The notes: generated from the letters alone by a model not told the origin. Positions 16,782-26,444 are shown, counted from the first letter of the stretch. The stretch is 64,000 bases of DNA from an uncultured Candidatus Melainabacteria bacterium (GCA_934754515.1 CAKVIG010000004.1:62001-126000); one strand, 5' to 3'. Numbers and translations: made by a program.

Positions 16782-17852
16782 CTACTCAATAACTCCTCCG
16801 CCCAACACGACATCTCCGTCATACAATACAACGGATTGTCCGGGGGCGATTGATTTTTGCATATCTTCAAATACAACTTCTATTTTATCTTCGCCGATTG
16901 GACGAACTGTTACATTCGTCGGAGTCTGAGTCGAACGAATTTTTGCTTGGCACTTGATTTCTTTATCAAGCTTGTCAAACGCAATCCAATTCAAATCATC
17001 CGCTACAAGTCTGTCTTTAAAAGTTTTGTCCTTAAATCCGACAACAACCTCATTAGTTTCGCCTCTAAGCTCAACTACATACAAAGCCTCAGTTGAAGAT
17101 ATTCCTAATCCTTTTCTCTGACCGATTGTATAATTCCAAACGCCCTCGTGCTCGCCCAAAACTTTGCCATCCATATCAATGATATTACCGCGTTTTGGTT
17201 TTACTCCTAAAAGTTCATTATAATCGCCTTCATAAAAATCTTGCGAATCAGGTTTTTCAGCAACTTCTAAACCTGCTTTTGAGGCAATTGCGCGAATTTC
17301 TTCTTTTGTGTAACCGCCTAAAGGTAACAAAATATTTTCTAATTGTCTTTGTTTTAAACGATACAAAAAGTATGACTGGTCTTTATGTGGATTTACACCG
17401 CGTTTAAGCAAATATCTGCCGTTTTCATCCTGTTCAACTCTTGCATAATGACCTGTTGCAAATTTTTCGAACTTTAGTCCGTTTTCTTTTGCAATATACG
17501 GTAAAACGTCAAATTTGATAAGCGAATTGCACCAAACGCAAGGGTTTGGAGTTCTGCCTTTCAAATATTCATCTCTAAAATTTTTCAAAACGATTTCGTC
17601 ATACTTGCTTGCGCAATCAAAAACGTGAAATTCAATTCCTAATTCTTTGCAAACTTTTGCTGCTGATTCGATATCTTCTTTTTCGTCAGGACCAAGGCAA
17701 GCACCGTGACTGGAAGGATTGATTTTTACGCTCATGCCTTTGTCACCCCAGATAGCCATTGTAGCACCAATAACATTATGTCCCGCTTCTTTTAGAAGTA
17801 AGGCTGCCGTTGAAGAGTCCACTCCACCTGACATTCCAACTAATATATTCAT
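16782..17852 (-). CDS. mnmA: tRNA-specific 2-thiouridylase
   Basis: It makes 2-thiouridine at position 34 of Lys, Glu and Gln tRNAs. The 356-residue product has the PP-loop GMSGGVDSSTAALLL, catalytic Cys regions NPCVWCNSLIKF and a second Cys context, ATGHYAR, DQSYFLY and GQRKGLGI, all diagnostic. The start codon abuts the stop of nadA with no gap, so the two are co-translated. Nearby IscS/NifS, the usual sulfur donor, is not present in the window. Confidence 0.95.
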   Translation of the reverse strand: MNILVGMSGGVDSSTAALLLKEAGHNVIGATMAIWGDKGMSVKINPSSHGACLGPDEKEDIESAAKVCKELGIEFHVFDCASKYDEIVLKNFRDEYLKGRTPNPCVWCNSLIKFDVLPYIAKENGLKFEKFATGHYARVEQDENGRYLLKRGVNPHKDQSYFLYRLKQRQLENILLPLGGYTKEEIRAIASKAGLEVAEKPDSQDFYEGDYNELLGVKPKRGNIIDMDGKVLGEHEGVWNYTIGQRKGLGISSTEALYVVELRGETNEVVVGFKDKTFKDRLVADDLNWIAFDKLDKEIKCQAKIRSTQTPTNVTVRPIGEDKIEVVFEDMQKSIAPGQSVVLYDGDVVLGGGVIE

Positions 17853-18761
17853 TTATACGCAAGCTCCTATTAACATTTTTTCTATACATTCACAGGCTTT
17901 TTCGGCAACTTTTTCTTCAACCGTAACTTCGTGTTGTTCAAATTTTAAAGCGTTGTAAATATCTTCTAATGAGTTCCATTTCATATTTTGGCAAATAATA
18001 TCTTCTCTAATCAAGAAAAATTCTTTGTCCTTATAATCACGTTTAAGTCTATCTAAAACACCTTTTTCTGTTGCAATCACAAAACTCTTTTCGTTAGAAT
18101 TTGCAACGTAATCCATAATTTCTTTGGTTGAACCGACAAAATCTGCGATTTCTGAAACAGCTGTGTGGCATTCAGGGTGTGCAAGGATTTTAGAATTTGG
18201 ATGTTCGCGTCTTGCATTTTCAATATCTTCAACACGAATTCTCAAGTGTGTTGGGCAAAAACCGTTGTAAGTAGTAACTTTTACGTTGCCTAATTTCTTT
18301 TCAACCCATTTGCCGAGATATGTATCCGGCAAGAAAAGTATTTCATCAGCACCAAGACTTTTTACTACATTAACCGCATTTGAACTTGTGCAGCAAATAT
18401 CGCACTCTGCCTTAACTTCAGCTGTTGAATTGATGTAACAAACAGCAGGGATATTCGGATGAAGTGCCTTAAACTGTCTTAATTGTTCAATATTAATCAT
18501 GTCAGCCATAAAACACCCTGAATTCATGTTTGGCAAAAGTACCTTTTTTTCAGGGTTAAGAAGTTTTGCAGATTGTGCCATAAAGTGCACGCCTGCAAAA
18601 ACGATTATATCAGCGTTTGTTTCTTTTGCTTTTTTGCTCAAATAAAAAGAATCACCGACAAAATCAGAAACCGCATCAACTTCAACAGGTTGATAACAGT
18701 GAGTTAAAATTATCGCGTTTTTCTCTTTCTTAAGTCTATTTATTTCGTCTATGTAATTCAT
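17853..18761 (-). CDS. nadA: Quinolinate synthase A
   Basis: It condenses iminoaspartate with dihydroxyacetone phosphate to quinolinate in NAD synthesis, using a [4Fe-4S] cluster. The 302-residue product shows three duplicated domains with cluster cysteines in LPNMNSGCFMAD, CDICCTSSNA and AHPECH, and the family opening ILTHCYQPVEVDAVSDFVGDS. nadB and nadC are not adjacent. It heads a nadA-mnmA pair on the minus strand. Confidence 0.95.
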   Translation of the reverse strand: MNYIDEINRLKKEKNAIILTHCYQPVEVDAVSDFVGDSFYLSKKAKETNADIIVFAGVHFMAQSAKLLNPEKKVLLPNMNSGCFMADMINIEQLRQFKALHPNIPAVCYINSTAEVKAECDICCTSSNAVNVVKSLGADEILFLPDTYLGKWVEKKLGNVKVTTYNGFCPTHLRIRVEDIENARREHPNSKILAHPECHTAVSEIADFVGSTKEIMDYVANSNEKSFVIATEKGVLDRLKRDYKDKEFFLIREDIICQNMKWNSLEDIYNALKFEQHEVTVEEKVAEKACECIEKMLIGACV

Positions 18762-18863
18762 AAAAATCCTTTCAAATATTTATACTAACACAAAGATTTT
18801 CAAACTCAAAAAATTTTATTGTATACCATAACATTTTGTTAACAAAGAGTTTTGAACAAATAA

Positions 18864-18893
18864 AGCCGGCTGAAACTAAAAATTCAACCGGCT
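18864..18893 (-). terminator. Terminator after the 18917-19507 gene
   Basis: AGCCGGCTGAA pairs with TTCAACCGGCT (one mismatch, 8-nt loop). On the minus strand TTTATTTG follows. Confidence 0.65.
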
Positions 18894-18916
18894 CTATAAT
18901 TCTAATGTTTAACTTT

Positions 18917-19507
18917 CTACTTAGTTGTTTGGATAAACAAACTAATTAAATCATTCAAAGCTGAATATTGTTTTTGGTAGCTTTGAGATTGTTTCTCAAG
19001 AGTTAAAATTTGTTTTTTATATTCTTGAATAGATGCTTGGCATTCTCTAGCTGAAACCTTCAAGTTTTCTTGAACTTGCTGTGCATCTTGCAAAACACTC
19101 TTCATTGAAATTCCCAACGCTTCCATAGTTTGTTTGATGATTTGAGCACCGGTGTGTCTTGAAACACCGCTTGGAAGTTGTGAAATAAGTTTCTTAAGAA
19201 CCGTAATATTTGCAGGCATTTCAAACTGTTCTGTAACAGGTTCTGAAATTGGTGCAGACATAGTTTTTGGTTCTGCAAAGAATGGGTCTTTTTCTTCTTC
19301 AATATCATCAAAGAAGTTTGTTGATTTAGCAGGTTTTGAAGGTTCTGCAAAGAAATCATCTTCTGCAGGAGCCGGAGTTGAAGAAGCAAAAATATCATCA
19401 GATGCTGATGAAAAATCATTCATTTGTTCTTCTTGTATATCCATATTTTCAGCTTGTTTTTTCAAAGCTTCTACAATCTTTTTCCCAACACTTTCGTTAT
19501 TCGGCAT
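18917..19507 (-). CDS. Acidic, partly disordered coiled-coil protein
   Basis: The 196-residue product has two parts. Residues 1-95 are low complexity and acidic, rich in Asp/Glu/Phe/Pro, with repeated (D/P)FFAEP and DIF motifs. Residues 96-196 are helical: ANITVLKKLISQLPSGVSRH, then GAQIIKQTMEALGISMKSVL, then a Gln/Lys coiled coil to the end. FFAEP-type repeats look like short linear docking motifs, so it may be an adaptor. No signal peptide. AGGGAG is the RBS, and TATAAT lies upstream. Family not recognised; function unknown. Confidence 0.75.
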   Translation of the reverse strand: MPNNESVGKKIVEALKKQAENMDIQEEQMNDFSSASDDIFASSTPAPAEDDFFAEPSKPAKSTNFFDDIEEEKDPFFAEPKTMSAPISEPVTEQFEMPANITVLKKLISQLPSGVSRHTGAQIIKQTMEALGISMKSVLQDAQQVQENLKVSARECQASIQEYKKQILTLEKQSQSYQKQYSALNDLISLFIQTTK

Positions 19508-19614
19508 AATTTTTACTCCCTCATAGGTTTACTTCAAAACAATTATATTTGAAACATGCGCAAAGTCCAATATTTTGTTATGTTTTGTAAAAACATGCAA
19601 AGTTATTTTAAACA

Positions 19615-19638
19615 AAAGGTGCTCTAGCGAGCACCTTT
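19615..19638 (-). terminator. Terminator after typA
   Basis: AAAGGTGCTC pairs perfectly with GAGCACCTTT around a TAGC loop, 6 nt after the typA stop, with TTTTGTTT following on the minus strand. Confidence 0.85.
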
Positions 19639-19643
19639 ATAAC

Positions 19644-21437
19644 CTATATACTCTTAAACTTAACCAAATCTTGTTTTCTCATTCTGATATTTTCAGGAGT
19701 GATTTCAACAAGTTCGTCATCACCGATGTATTCTAAGCAATCTTCCAAAGAAAGTTCTTTGTGTGCTTGTAATGTTACCATAACATCAGCTGTCGCACTT
19801 CTCATATTGGTTAATTTTTTAGTTTTGCAAATATTAACTACAATATCTTGAGGTCTGTTACCTTCACCAATAATCATACCTCTATATACCTTAGTTTTTG
19901 GTGTAACAAAGAATACGCCTCTATCTTCAAATTGTGCCAAAGCGTAAGGAATAGCTTCGCCTTGTTCGTGAGCCAGAATAGAACCGCTTCTTTGTTTTGG
20001 AATTTCACCTGCGTATGGTTTGTATTCGTCAAATGTATGATACATAATACCTTCACCGCGAGTCATACGGATGAATTCTGAACGGAAACCAATCAAACCT
20101 CTGGCTGGAATTGAGAATTTCATATTTGTTCTGCCGTTAGCATTCTGCATCTCAATCATTGTAGCTTTTCTGCCTGAAAGTCTGTCGATACAAGAACCTG
20201 CATAAGTTTCAGGAACGTCTACCAACAAGTTTTCGAAAGGTTCTTGCAAGTTTTCACCTTCACCTTTAAAGATAACTTCAGGTTTAGAAACTTGGAACTC
20301 GTAACCTTCTCTACGCATTGTTTCAATCAAAATACCTAAGTGAAGTTCGCCTCTGCCGCTAACTTTGAAGCAGTCTGTTGAATCAGTGTCTTCAACTCTC
20401 AAACTTACATTCTTTTCTAATTCATCATAAAGTCTTTTTCTAAGTTGTCTTGATGTTACAAACTTACCTTCTTGACCTGCAAACGGACTGTCATTAACTG
20501 AAAAATTCATTTGCAATGTAGGTTCATCAACCTTAATCAAAGGCAAAGCTTCAATGTTGTTAGGGTCGCAAAGTGTTTCACCGATATGAATATCGGAAAA
20601 ACCAGCTATACCAACGATGTCACCTGCTTCTGCGGAATCAATTTCTACACGTCCTAAGTCGTGGAAACCGAAAAGCTTTGTAACTTTTCCTCTTTCAACA
20701 GAACCGTCTGCTTTAACCCAAGCGACTTGGTCTTGTGAGTGAATAACACCGTTTACTACACGGCCGATAACGATTCTTCCTACATATTCGTTATAATCAA
20801 GAGTTGTTGCTCTGAATTGGAAAGGTTTTGTTGAATCACCTGAAGGTTCTTGAATATTTTCGATAATGCAATCCAAAAGCGGAATCATGTCTTTTCTTTC
20901 ATCATCAAGATGTTTAATAGCAAAACCGTTCAAACTGCTTGCGTAAATATAAGGGAAGTCGATTAAGTCTTCTCTGTCCGTTAACTCCGTGAACAAATCA
21001 AAAACCTTGTCCAAAGTTCCGTCAGGATCTGCTGCCGGTTTATCGATTTTGTTGATTACAACAATAATTTTGATACCAAGTTCCAACGCTTTTGACAGAA
21101 CGAATCTTGTTTGAGGCATTGGACCTTCTGCTGCGTCAACGATAAGTAAAGCACCGTCCACCATACCCAATACACGTTCAACTTCACCGCCAAAGTCCGC
21201 GTGACCTGGAGTGTCGACTACGTTGATTTTAATACCTTTGTAGTCGATTGAAATGTTTTTAGAAAGAATTGTAATTCCTCTTTCTCTTTCTAAGTCGTTG
21301 CTATCAAGAACACGTTCTTGCACTTGTTGGTTTTCTCTAAATGCACCGCTTTGTTTTAGCATACAGTCAACCAAAGTTGTTTTACCGTGGTCAACGTGAG
21401 CGATAATAGCGATGTTTCTAATATTCTTATTTGCCAT
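19644..21437 (-). CDS. typA: Ribosome-associated GTPase TypA/BipA
   Basis: This translational GTPase is involved in ribosome assembly and stress growth. The 597-residue product has G1 AHVDHGKT, G2 RGITI, G3 DTPGHADFGG, G4 NKID and the domain order of EF-G without domain IV. The BipA-specific C-terminal domain follows (RGEGIMYHTFDEYKPYAG, EQGEAIPYALAQFEDRG). Length and motifs are standard. It stands alone between two terminators. Confidence 0.97.
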   Translation of the reverse strand: MANKNIRNIAIIAHVDHGKTTLVDCMLKQSGAFRENQQVQERVLDSNDLERERGITILSKNISIDYKGIKINVVDTPGHADFGGEVERVLGMVDGALLIVDAAEGPMPQTRFVLSKALELGIKIIVVINKIDKPAADPDGTLDKVFDLFTELTDREDLIDFPYIYASSLNGFAIKHLDDERKDMIPLLDCIIENIQEPSGDSTKPFQFRATTLDYNEYVGRIVIGRVVNGVIHSQDQVAWVKADGSVERGKVTKLFGFHDLGRVEIDSAEAGDIVGIAGFSDIHIGETLCDPNNIEALPLIKVDEPTLQMNFSVNDSPFAGQEGKFVTSRQLRKRLYDELEKNVSLRVEDTDSTDCFKVSGRGELHLGILIETMRREGYEFQVSKPEVIFKGEGENLQEPFENLLVDVPETYAGSCIDRLSGRKATMIEMQNANGRTNMKFSIPARGLIGFRSEFIRMTRGEGIMYHTFDEYKPYAGEIPKQRSGSILAHEQGEAIPYALAQFEDRGVFFVTPKTKVYRGMIIGEGNRPQDIVVNICKTKKLTNMRSATADVMVTLQAHKELSLEDCLEYIGDDELVEITPENIRMRKQDLVKFKSI

Positions 21438-21526
21438 TCTTTTAATCCCTATTTCTTCTAGTGTTGATTTTACACTTATATTTTAAAACAAAAATTTTTA
21501 TTTGCATAATAAAAATTTACAATCAC

Positions 21527-21562
21527 AAAAAAGGGCTTTTCACAAGTAAAAAGCCCTTTTTT
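21527..21562 (-). terminator. Terminator after glgC
   Basis: A 14-bp stem (21527-21540 with 21549-21562, AAAAAAGGGCTTTT) lies directly after the glgC stop; it is U-rich in both directions. Confidence 0.85.
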
Positions 21563-21567
21563 GAATT

Positions 21568-22803
21568 TTATAATCTTGCGTTTTTCGGAACTACCGTTAC
21601 TCCGCCTTCTGAAACATAGAAGCCCCTTCTTATATCTTCATCTCTATCCACACCAATTTTTGTATAAGGTGGAACATCGACATTTTTGTCTATAATCGCT
21701 TTTCTGATTTCTGAATAACGTCCTATATTAACATTTTCCATCAAAATACTATCAGAAACTTGAGAATAACTGTTAATTTTAACTTTAGGCGAAAGAACAC
21801 ATCTTGAAAGCATACCGCCGGAAACGATGCAACCTTCTGACACCATTGAATTTGTTGCCATTCCGACTCTATCGCCTTGTTGCCAAATGAATTTTGCAGG
21901 CGGATAGTTATAATTAAATGTTCTGATTGGCCACTCTTTAGAATATAAATTCAATTCAGGTTCATAGTCTAATAAATCCATATTTGCCTGCCAATAAGCA
22001 TCAATACAGCCGACATCTCGCCAATAACCTTTTTCTTTTTTTGTAATCCCCGGAAAATGATTTTCGTTAAAGTTATAAATAAAGATATTTTTACCTTGAT
22101 TTAAAAGCATAGGAATAACATTTTTGCCAAAATCATGATTAGAACCATCGATTTTTGAATCTTCTTCCAAAGCATCCACAAGAATTTGTTTATTGAAAAT
22201 ATAATTACCCATAGATGCCAAGCACATTTTAGGATTATTCGGCATAGCTTTTGGAGGAGTTTGAGGTTTTTCTACAAAACCTGTTAAACGCCAATTTTCA
22301 TCAACCTCAATAATACCAAACTCGTGCGCTTCTTCAATCGGAATTGGAATAGCGGAAATCGTCAAATCGGCATTTCTTTCTTTATGAAAATCAAGCATTT
22401 GACCAACATCCATTTTGTAAATATGGTCACCACCAAAAACACAAACATAATCAGGTTCTTCATCGTGAATATGAAAAATATTCTGATAAACTGCATCGGC
22501 TGTCCCTTGATACCAAGCTCCGCCGGTTCTCATTTGCGCAGGCACTAAATCAACATATTGGTTTAAAAACGGTGACAAAACCCAGCCTTTAGAAATATGT
22601 TTATTCAAAGAATCTGATTTATACTGTGTCAAAACTTTTATCTTAAAGAAACCTGAGTTTATAAAATTATTTAAAACAAAGTCAATAATTCTATATCGTC
22701 CGCCAAACGGAACCGCAGGTTTTGCCCTGTCTTGAGTAAGCGGAAACAATCGTTTGCCTTCACCACCTGCCAAAATCATTACCAATGCGTCATCTATTGA
22801 CAT
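21568..22803 (-). CDS. glgC: Glucose-1-phosphate adenylyltransferase
   Basis: It makes ADP-glucose, the donor for glycogen. The 411-residue product has the nucleotide-binding LAGGEGKRLFPLT, KPAVPFGGRYRIIDF, GTADAVYQNI and VFGGDHIYKMD (catalytic Asp), followed by a left-handed beta-helix domain. The sequence is of the bacterial/cyanobacterial GlgC type. No glgA or glgB is in the window. An AGGAGGGTT-type RBS precedes the ATG. It is divergent from panB. Confidence 0.95.
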   Translation of the reverse strand: MSIDDALVMILAGGEGKRLFPLTQDRAKPAVPFGGRYRIIDFVLNNFINSGFFKIKVLTQYKSDSLNKHISKGWVLSPFLNQYVDLVPAQMRTGGAWYQGTADAVYQNIFHIHDEEPDYVCVFGGDHIYKMDVGQMLDFHKERNADLTISAIPIPIEEAHEFGIIEVDENWRLTGFVEKPQTPPKAMPNNPKMCLASMGNYIFNKQILVDALEEDSKIDGSNHDFGKNVIPMLLNQGKNIFIYNFNENHFPGITKKEKGYWRDVGCIDAYWQANMDLLDYEPELNLYSKEWPIRTFNYNYPPAKFIWQQGDRVGMATNSMVSEGCIVSGGMLSRCVLSPKVKINSYSQVSDSILMENVNIGRYSEIRKAIIDKNVDVPPYTKIGVDRDEDIRRGFYVSEGGVTVVPKNARL

Positions 22804-22903
22804 ATAAACCCTCCTAAATATTATATTTTTATTTTAACAAATTTTAATAAAAATTGCACTTACTTTTTCTATACAAAAAGGAAAAGTAAGAAAAATAAAA
22901 ACA

Positions 22904-22932
22904 TTCATTTATATTAACGCTTGTATTATAAT
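22904..22932 (+). promoter_or_regulatory. panB promoter
   Basis: TTCATT (22904-22909), a 17-nt spacer and TATAAT (22927-22932) lie 24 nt before the panB ATG, with an AAGGAAAT RBS between. An imperfect hairpin (about 22859-22890, CTTACTTTT arms) sits upstream between the divergent genes and could be an operator. Confidence 0.55.
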
Positions 22933-22956
22933 TAATTTATGCAATAAGGAAATATT

Positions 22957-23781
22957 ATGAAAACAGTAAATACATTCCAAAGATTAAAAAATAACAACGA
23001 AAAAATAACAATGCTGACTGCTTACGATTATTCGACAGCGCAAGTTCTTGAACAAGCTGAAATTGACGGAATTTTAGTTGGAGATTCTCTTGCAATGGTA
23101 GCTTTAGGGTATGAAAATACTTATAATATTACAATTGACGAGATGACAGTGTTCGTAAAAGCTGTTGCACGCGGTGCAAAAAATTCTTTCATAATCGGTG
23201 ACATGCCGTTTATGAGCTATAATTTATCAGTTGCACAAGGATTGGAAAATGCTTCTAAAATGATTAAAGCAGGCGCATCAGGTGTTAAATTGGAAGGCTG
23301 CAATGATCATATCTTAACTCTTATCAAAAGATGCGTCGAATCAGGAATTCCTGTATTAGGTCATTTAGGCTTTACTCCACAACTTATGAACACTATTGGC
23401 GGACACAAAATTCAAGGAAAAACCTCCGAAAAAATTGAAGAGATTTTAAGAAGCGCAAAAAAACTTGAAGAAGCAGGTTGTTTCGCGGTTGTTTTAGAAT
23501 TAATGCCAGAAGAAAGCGCAAAATATGTCACAGAAAATTTGAATATTCCGACAATCGGAATTGGTGCAGGCAAATATTGTTCGGGTCAAATTGTAGTAAC
23601 AGATGATATTTTAGGCAAGTTTACGGATTTTGCACCGAAGTTTGTAAAAAAATATGCAAATTTACATGACACAGTTTTAAACGCTGTTGAAGAATACATT
23701 GCAGAAGTTAAAAACGAACTTTTCCCATCAGAAAAAGAATCGTTTGAATTAAACAAAGAAGAAAAAGCTAAATTGGCTTAA
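22957..23781 (+). CDS. panB: 3-methyl-2-oxobutanoate hydroxymethyltransferase
   Basis: It adds a one-carbon unit from methylene-THF to ketoisovalerate, giving ketopantoate for CoA synthesis. The 274-residue product shows LTAYDYSTAQ, GILVGDSLAMV (metal Asp), GDMPFMSY, GVKLEG and GHLGFTPQ, then IGIGAGKYCSGQIVVTDD. A roughly 15-residue acidic/basic tail is added. It is followed after 23 nt by ispG; panC and panD are not adjacent. Confidence 0.96.
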   Translation: MKTVNTFQRLKNNNEKITMLTAYDYSTAQVLEQAEIDGILVGDSLAMVALGYENTYNITIDEMTVFVKAVARGAKNSFIIGDMPFMSYNLSVAQGLENASKMIKAGASGVKLEGCNDHILTLIKRCVESGIPVLGHLGFTPQLMNTIGGHKIQGKTSEKIEEILRSAKKLEEAGCFAVVLELMPEESAKYVTENLNIPTIGIGAGKYCSGQIVVTDDILGKFTDFAPKFVKKYANLHDTVLNAVEEYIAEVKNELFPSEKESFELNKEEKAKLA

Positions 23782-23804
23782 TTTTTAGGCGGAGAAAAAT
23801 AAAA

Positions 23805-24869
23805 ATGATTAATAGAAGAAAATCAAAACAAATATCAATAGGAAACGTAAAAATCGGCGGAGATGCGCCAATAAGCGTTCAATCAATGTGTAATACGGAT
23901 ACAAGAGATGTGGCTAAAACATTAGACCAAATCAGCGAACTTGCTTCGGCCGGATGCGAAATTGTTCGTCTTGCGGTTTTAAACAAAGATGCAGCCGCTG
24001 CTATCAAAGATATTGTTGCAAAATCACCTGTTCCTTTGGTTGCAGATATTCATTTTGATTATAGATTAGCTTTGACTTGTATTGAAAACGGAATTCATGC
24101 TCTTAGAATTAATCCGGGAAATATCGGGAAAAAAGAACATACAATAAAAGTTGTAGAAGCCGCTAAAGCGCACGAAGTTCCAATCAGAATCGGTATAAAC
24201 GCAGGCTCTTTGGAAAAAGAATTTGCGGAAATGGATATTCCTCTGCACGAAAAAATGGTTTTGAGTGCAATGCGCCATTTGGAAATTTTAGAAGATTTAA
24301 ATTTCTATAATACAAAAGTTTCATTAAAATCTTCTGACGTTCCAACTACAATTGAGGCATATCGCTTAATGGCAAAAAAAGTTGATTATCCGCTTCATTT
24401 GGGCGTCACAGAAGCTGGTACTTTAAAATCAGGTTTAATCAAATCTTCAATTGGTTTAGGAACATTATTGAGCGAAGGAATCGGCGACACGATAAGAGTT
24501 TCTTTAACAGAACAGCCTGTTGAAGAAGTGCATGCCGGTTTTGGAATCTTGAAGGCTTTAAATTTGCGCCAAAAGGGTATTAATTTTATTTCTTGCCCGA
24601 CTTGCGGAAGAACTCAGATTAATTTAATCGGATTAGCAAAACAAGTTGAAGAAAAATTCAAAAATTTAGATTTACCGATTACAATTGCTGTTATGGGATG
24701 CCCTGTAAATGGCCCAGGAGAGGCTCGCCATGCTGATTTTGGCATAGCGGGAGCAATTAAAGAAGGTTATATTTTCAAGAAAGGTGAAATTATAGCAAGA
24801 GTTCCTGAAGCCGACTTGATTAATTCGTTAGAAAATATTATAATGGAATCATATAGTTCAGATAAATAA
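23805..24869 (+). CDS. ispG: 4-hydroxy-3-methylbut-2-en-1-yl diphosphate synthase
   Basis: This is the sixth step of the MEP isoprenoid pathway (GcpE). The 354-residue product has the opening QSMCNTDTRDV, the TIM barrel, and the [4Fe-4S] cysteines in CPTCGRTQ and VMGCPVNGPGEARHAD. The bacterial two-domain length is normal. GGCGGAG precedes the start. It ties panB, ispG and the small secreted gene downstream into one likely transcript that ends at a terminator. Confidence 0.96.
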   Translation: MINRRKSKQISIGNVKIGGDAPISVQSMCNTDTRDVAKTLDQISELASAGCEIVRLAVLNKDAAAAIKDIVAKSPVPLVADIHFDYRLALTCIENGIHALRINPGNIGKKEHTIKVVEAAKAHEVPIRIGINAGSLEKEFAEMDIPLHEKMVLSAMRHLEILEDLNFYNTKVSLKSSDVPTTIEAYRLMAKKVDYPLHLGVTEAGTLKSGLIKSSIGLGTLLSEGIGDTIRVSLTEQPVEEVHAGFGILKALNLRQKGINFISCPTCGRTQINLIGLAKQVEEKFKNLDLPITIAVMGCPVNGPGEARHADFGIAGAIKEGYIFKKGEIIARVPEADLINSLENIIMESYSSDK

Positions 24870-24871
24870 GA

Positions 24872-25198
24872 ATGGGTGTTATGAGAAAAAATTTATTATT
24901 AGTTTTAGCTTTATTTACGCTAGTTTGCGTAAGAGCAAACGCAGATATTACTCCTGCACAAATAACTGATCCGGAGTACATGATTAACAATGGTTTTTCA
25001 GAAGCAACTGCGGAAGAAGTTTTAATTATGAAAAATCGTATAGATGGGAAGCCTTGTGAACCATTGTATGAAAAGAAAGCAAACAATAAATTTGTTAATT
25101 TCTTTAAGAATTGTTATTCATACTTAGATCCAAGCGTTGATAACGATGAAAGATATCACCATGATATTCATCAATCACCAAGTTGGCATGACCTATAA
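24872..25198 (+). CDS. Small secreted protein of unknown function
   Basis: The 108-residue product has a signal peptide (MRKNLLLVLALFTLVCVRANA, starting at an internal ATG at 24881, equally possible as the true start). The mature part of about 85 residues contains ITPAQITDPEYMINNGF, KPCEPLYEKKANNK, one more Cys (KNCYSYLDP) and a C-terminal HHDIHQSPSWHDL. The two mature cysteines could form a disulfide. The gene begins 2 nt after ispG and ends at a strong terminator, so it is co-transcribed with an isoprenoid gene. Not recognised. Confidence 0.75.
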   Translation: MGVMRKNLLLVLALFTLVCVRANADITPAQITDPEYMINNGFSEATAEEVLIMKNRIDGKPCEPLYEKKANNKFVNFFKNCYSYLDPSVDNDERYHHDIHQSPSWHDL

Positions 25199-25210
25199 GA
25201 TTTAAATATA

Positions 25211-25244
25211 AAAAAGGCGACTTTCTTTGAAAGTCGCCTTTTTT
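25211..25244 (+). terminator. Strong terminator closing the panB-ispG unit
   Basis: GGCGACTTTC pairs with GAAAGTCGCC (25216-25225 with 25229-25238), followed by TTTTTT, with A-tract upstream so it may work both ways. Confidence 0.9.
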
Positions 25245-25280
25245 ATTTAGCACCCAATAATTTTGTTATATAATATCTCT

Positions 25281-26444
25281 ATGAACAGATTTAGATTTTT
25301 AACTTCAGGCGAAAGTCATGGAAAATGCCTGAATGCGATTATAGAAGGAATTCCAGCAGGAATCAGAATCAAAGCCTCCGTAATTAATGAAGATTTGGCA
25401 CGCCGCCAAGTCGGATATGGTCGCGGTGGCAGAATGAAGATTGAAAAAGACACAGTCGAAATTAAATCAGGTGTGCGCTTCGGTAAATCAACAGGTGCGC
25501 CGATTTGTCTTGAAATCAAAAACAAAGATTACGAAAACTGGCAAGAGGTTATGAACACCGAACATCAAGATTACCCTGCCCAAGAAACCTTAAAAAAGAT
25601 TGAAGAGAAATCTTTCACAACTGTTCGCCCCGGACACGCTGATTATGCGGGTTATATTAAATACAATTTTACCGACCTTAGAAATGTTTTGGAACGCTCA
25701 AGTGCAAGAAAAACAGCTATTGAAGTTGCAGTAGGTTCTGTTGCAAAACAAATCCTTAAAGAATTCGGTATAATAGGTTTTTCTCATGTTGTGCAAATCG
25801 GGAACGTCAAACTTGATTTTTACCCGAAAACTTATACTTTAATCAAAGAAAAAGCCGAAAAATCAGACGTGAGATGTGCGGATGATTTAACTGCAGATAG
25901 AATGCGTAACGCAATTGACGAAGCTGCCCAAGCAGGCGATACTTTAGGCGGAAAATTTGAAGTAATTTTCGGCAATCTTCCTGTCGGCTTAGGTTCTTAC
26001 GTACACTGGGACAGATGTTTAGACGGACGTTTGGCGCAAGCGGTTATGAGTATTCCTGCGGTTAAAGCTGTTGAAGTAGGTGCAGGCGTTGACGCAGCAT
26101 CGCTAAAAGGTTCTCAAATGCATGATGAAATTTTTGTTAAGAACAAAAATGTTTATCGCCATACAAATAACGCAGGCGGAATAGAAGGCGGAATGACAAA
26201 CGGCGAAGCCCTTGTAATCAAAGGTACAATGAAAGCAATTCCTACTATGCGCAAACCACTTGCAACTGTTGACATCAAAGACATGCAGCCTGCAAGCGCG
26301 CATTTTGAACGTTCCGATACTTGCGCAGTTCCTGCGTGTGCCGTTGTAGCAGAAGCTAGAGTTGCAATTATCCTAGCAGATGAGCTTTTAACTAAAATCG
26401 GCGGTGATAATTTTGTAGAAATGAAGGCACATTATGGCGAATAA
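25281..26444 (+). CDS. aroC: Chorismate synthase
   Basis: It converts EPSP to chorismate using reduced FMN. The 387-residue product starts MNRFRFLTSGESHGK and contains RPGHADYAG, the RSSARKTA motif and the GGIEGGMTNG region, all signatures of the family. I chose the ATG at 25281 instead of an upstream TTG because TATAAT (25269-25274) ends 6 nt before it; this looks leaderless. aroK and aroB follow with overlaps, making a tightly packed shikimate operon. Confidence 0.96.
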   Translation: MNRFRFLTSGESHGKCLNAIIEGIPAGIRIKASVINEDLARRQVGYGRGGRMKIEKDTVEIKSGVRFGKSTGAPICLEIKNKDYENWQEVMNTEHQDYPAQETLKKIEEKSFTTVRPGHADYAGYIKYNFTDLRNVLERSSARKTAIEVAVGSVAKQILKEFGIIGFSHVVQIGNVKLDFYPKTYTLIKEKAEKSDVRCADDLTADRMRNAIDEAAQAGDTLGGKFEVIFGNLPVGLGSYVHWDRCLDGRLAQAVMSIPAVKAVEVGAGVDAASLKGSQMHDEIFVKNKNVYRHTNNAGGIEGGMTNGEALVIKGTMKAIPTMRKPLATVDIKDMQPASAHFERSDTCAVPACAVVAEARVAIILADELLTKIGGDNFVEMKAHYGE

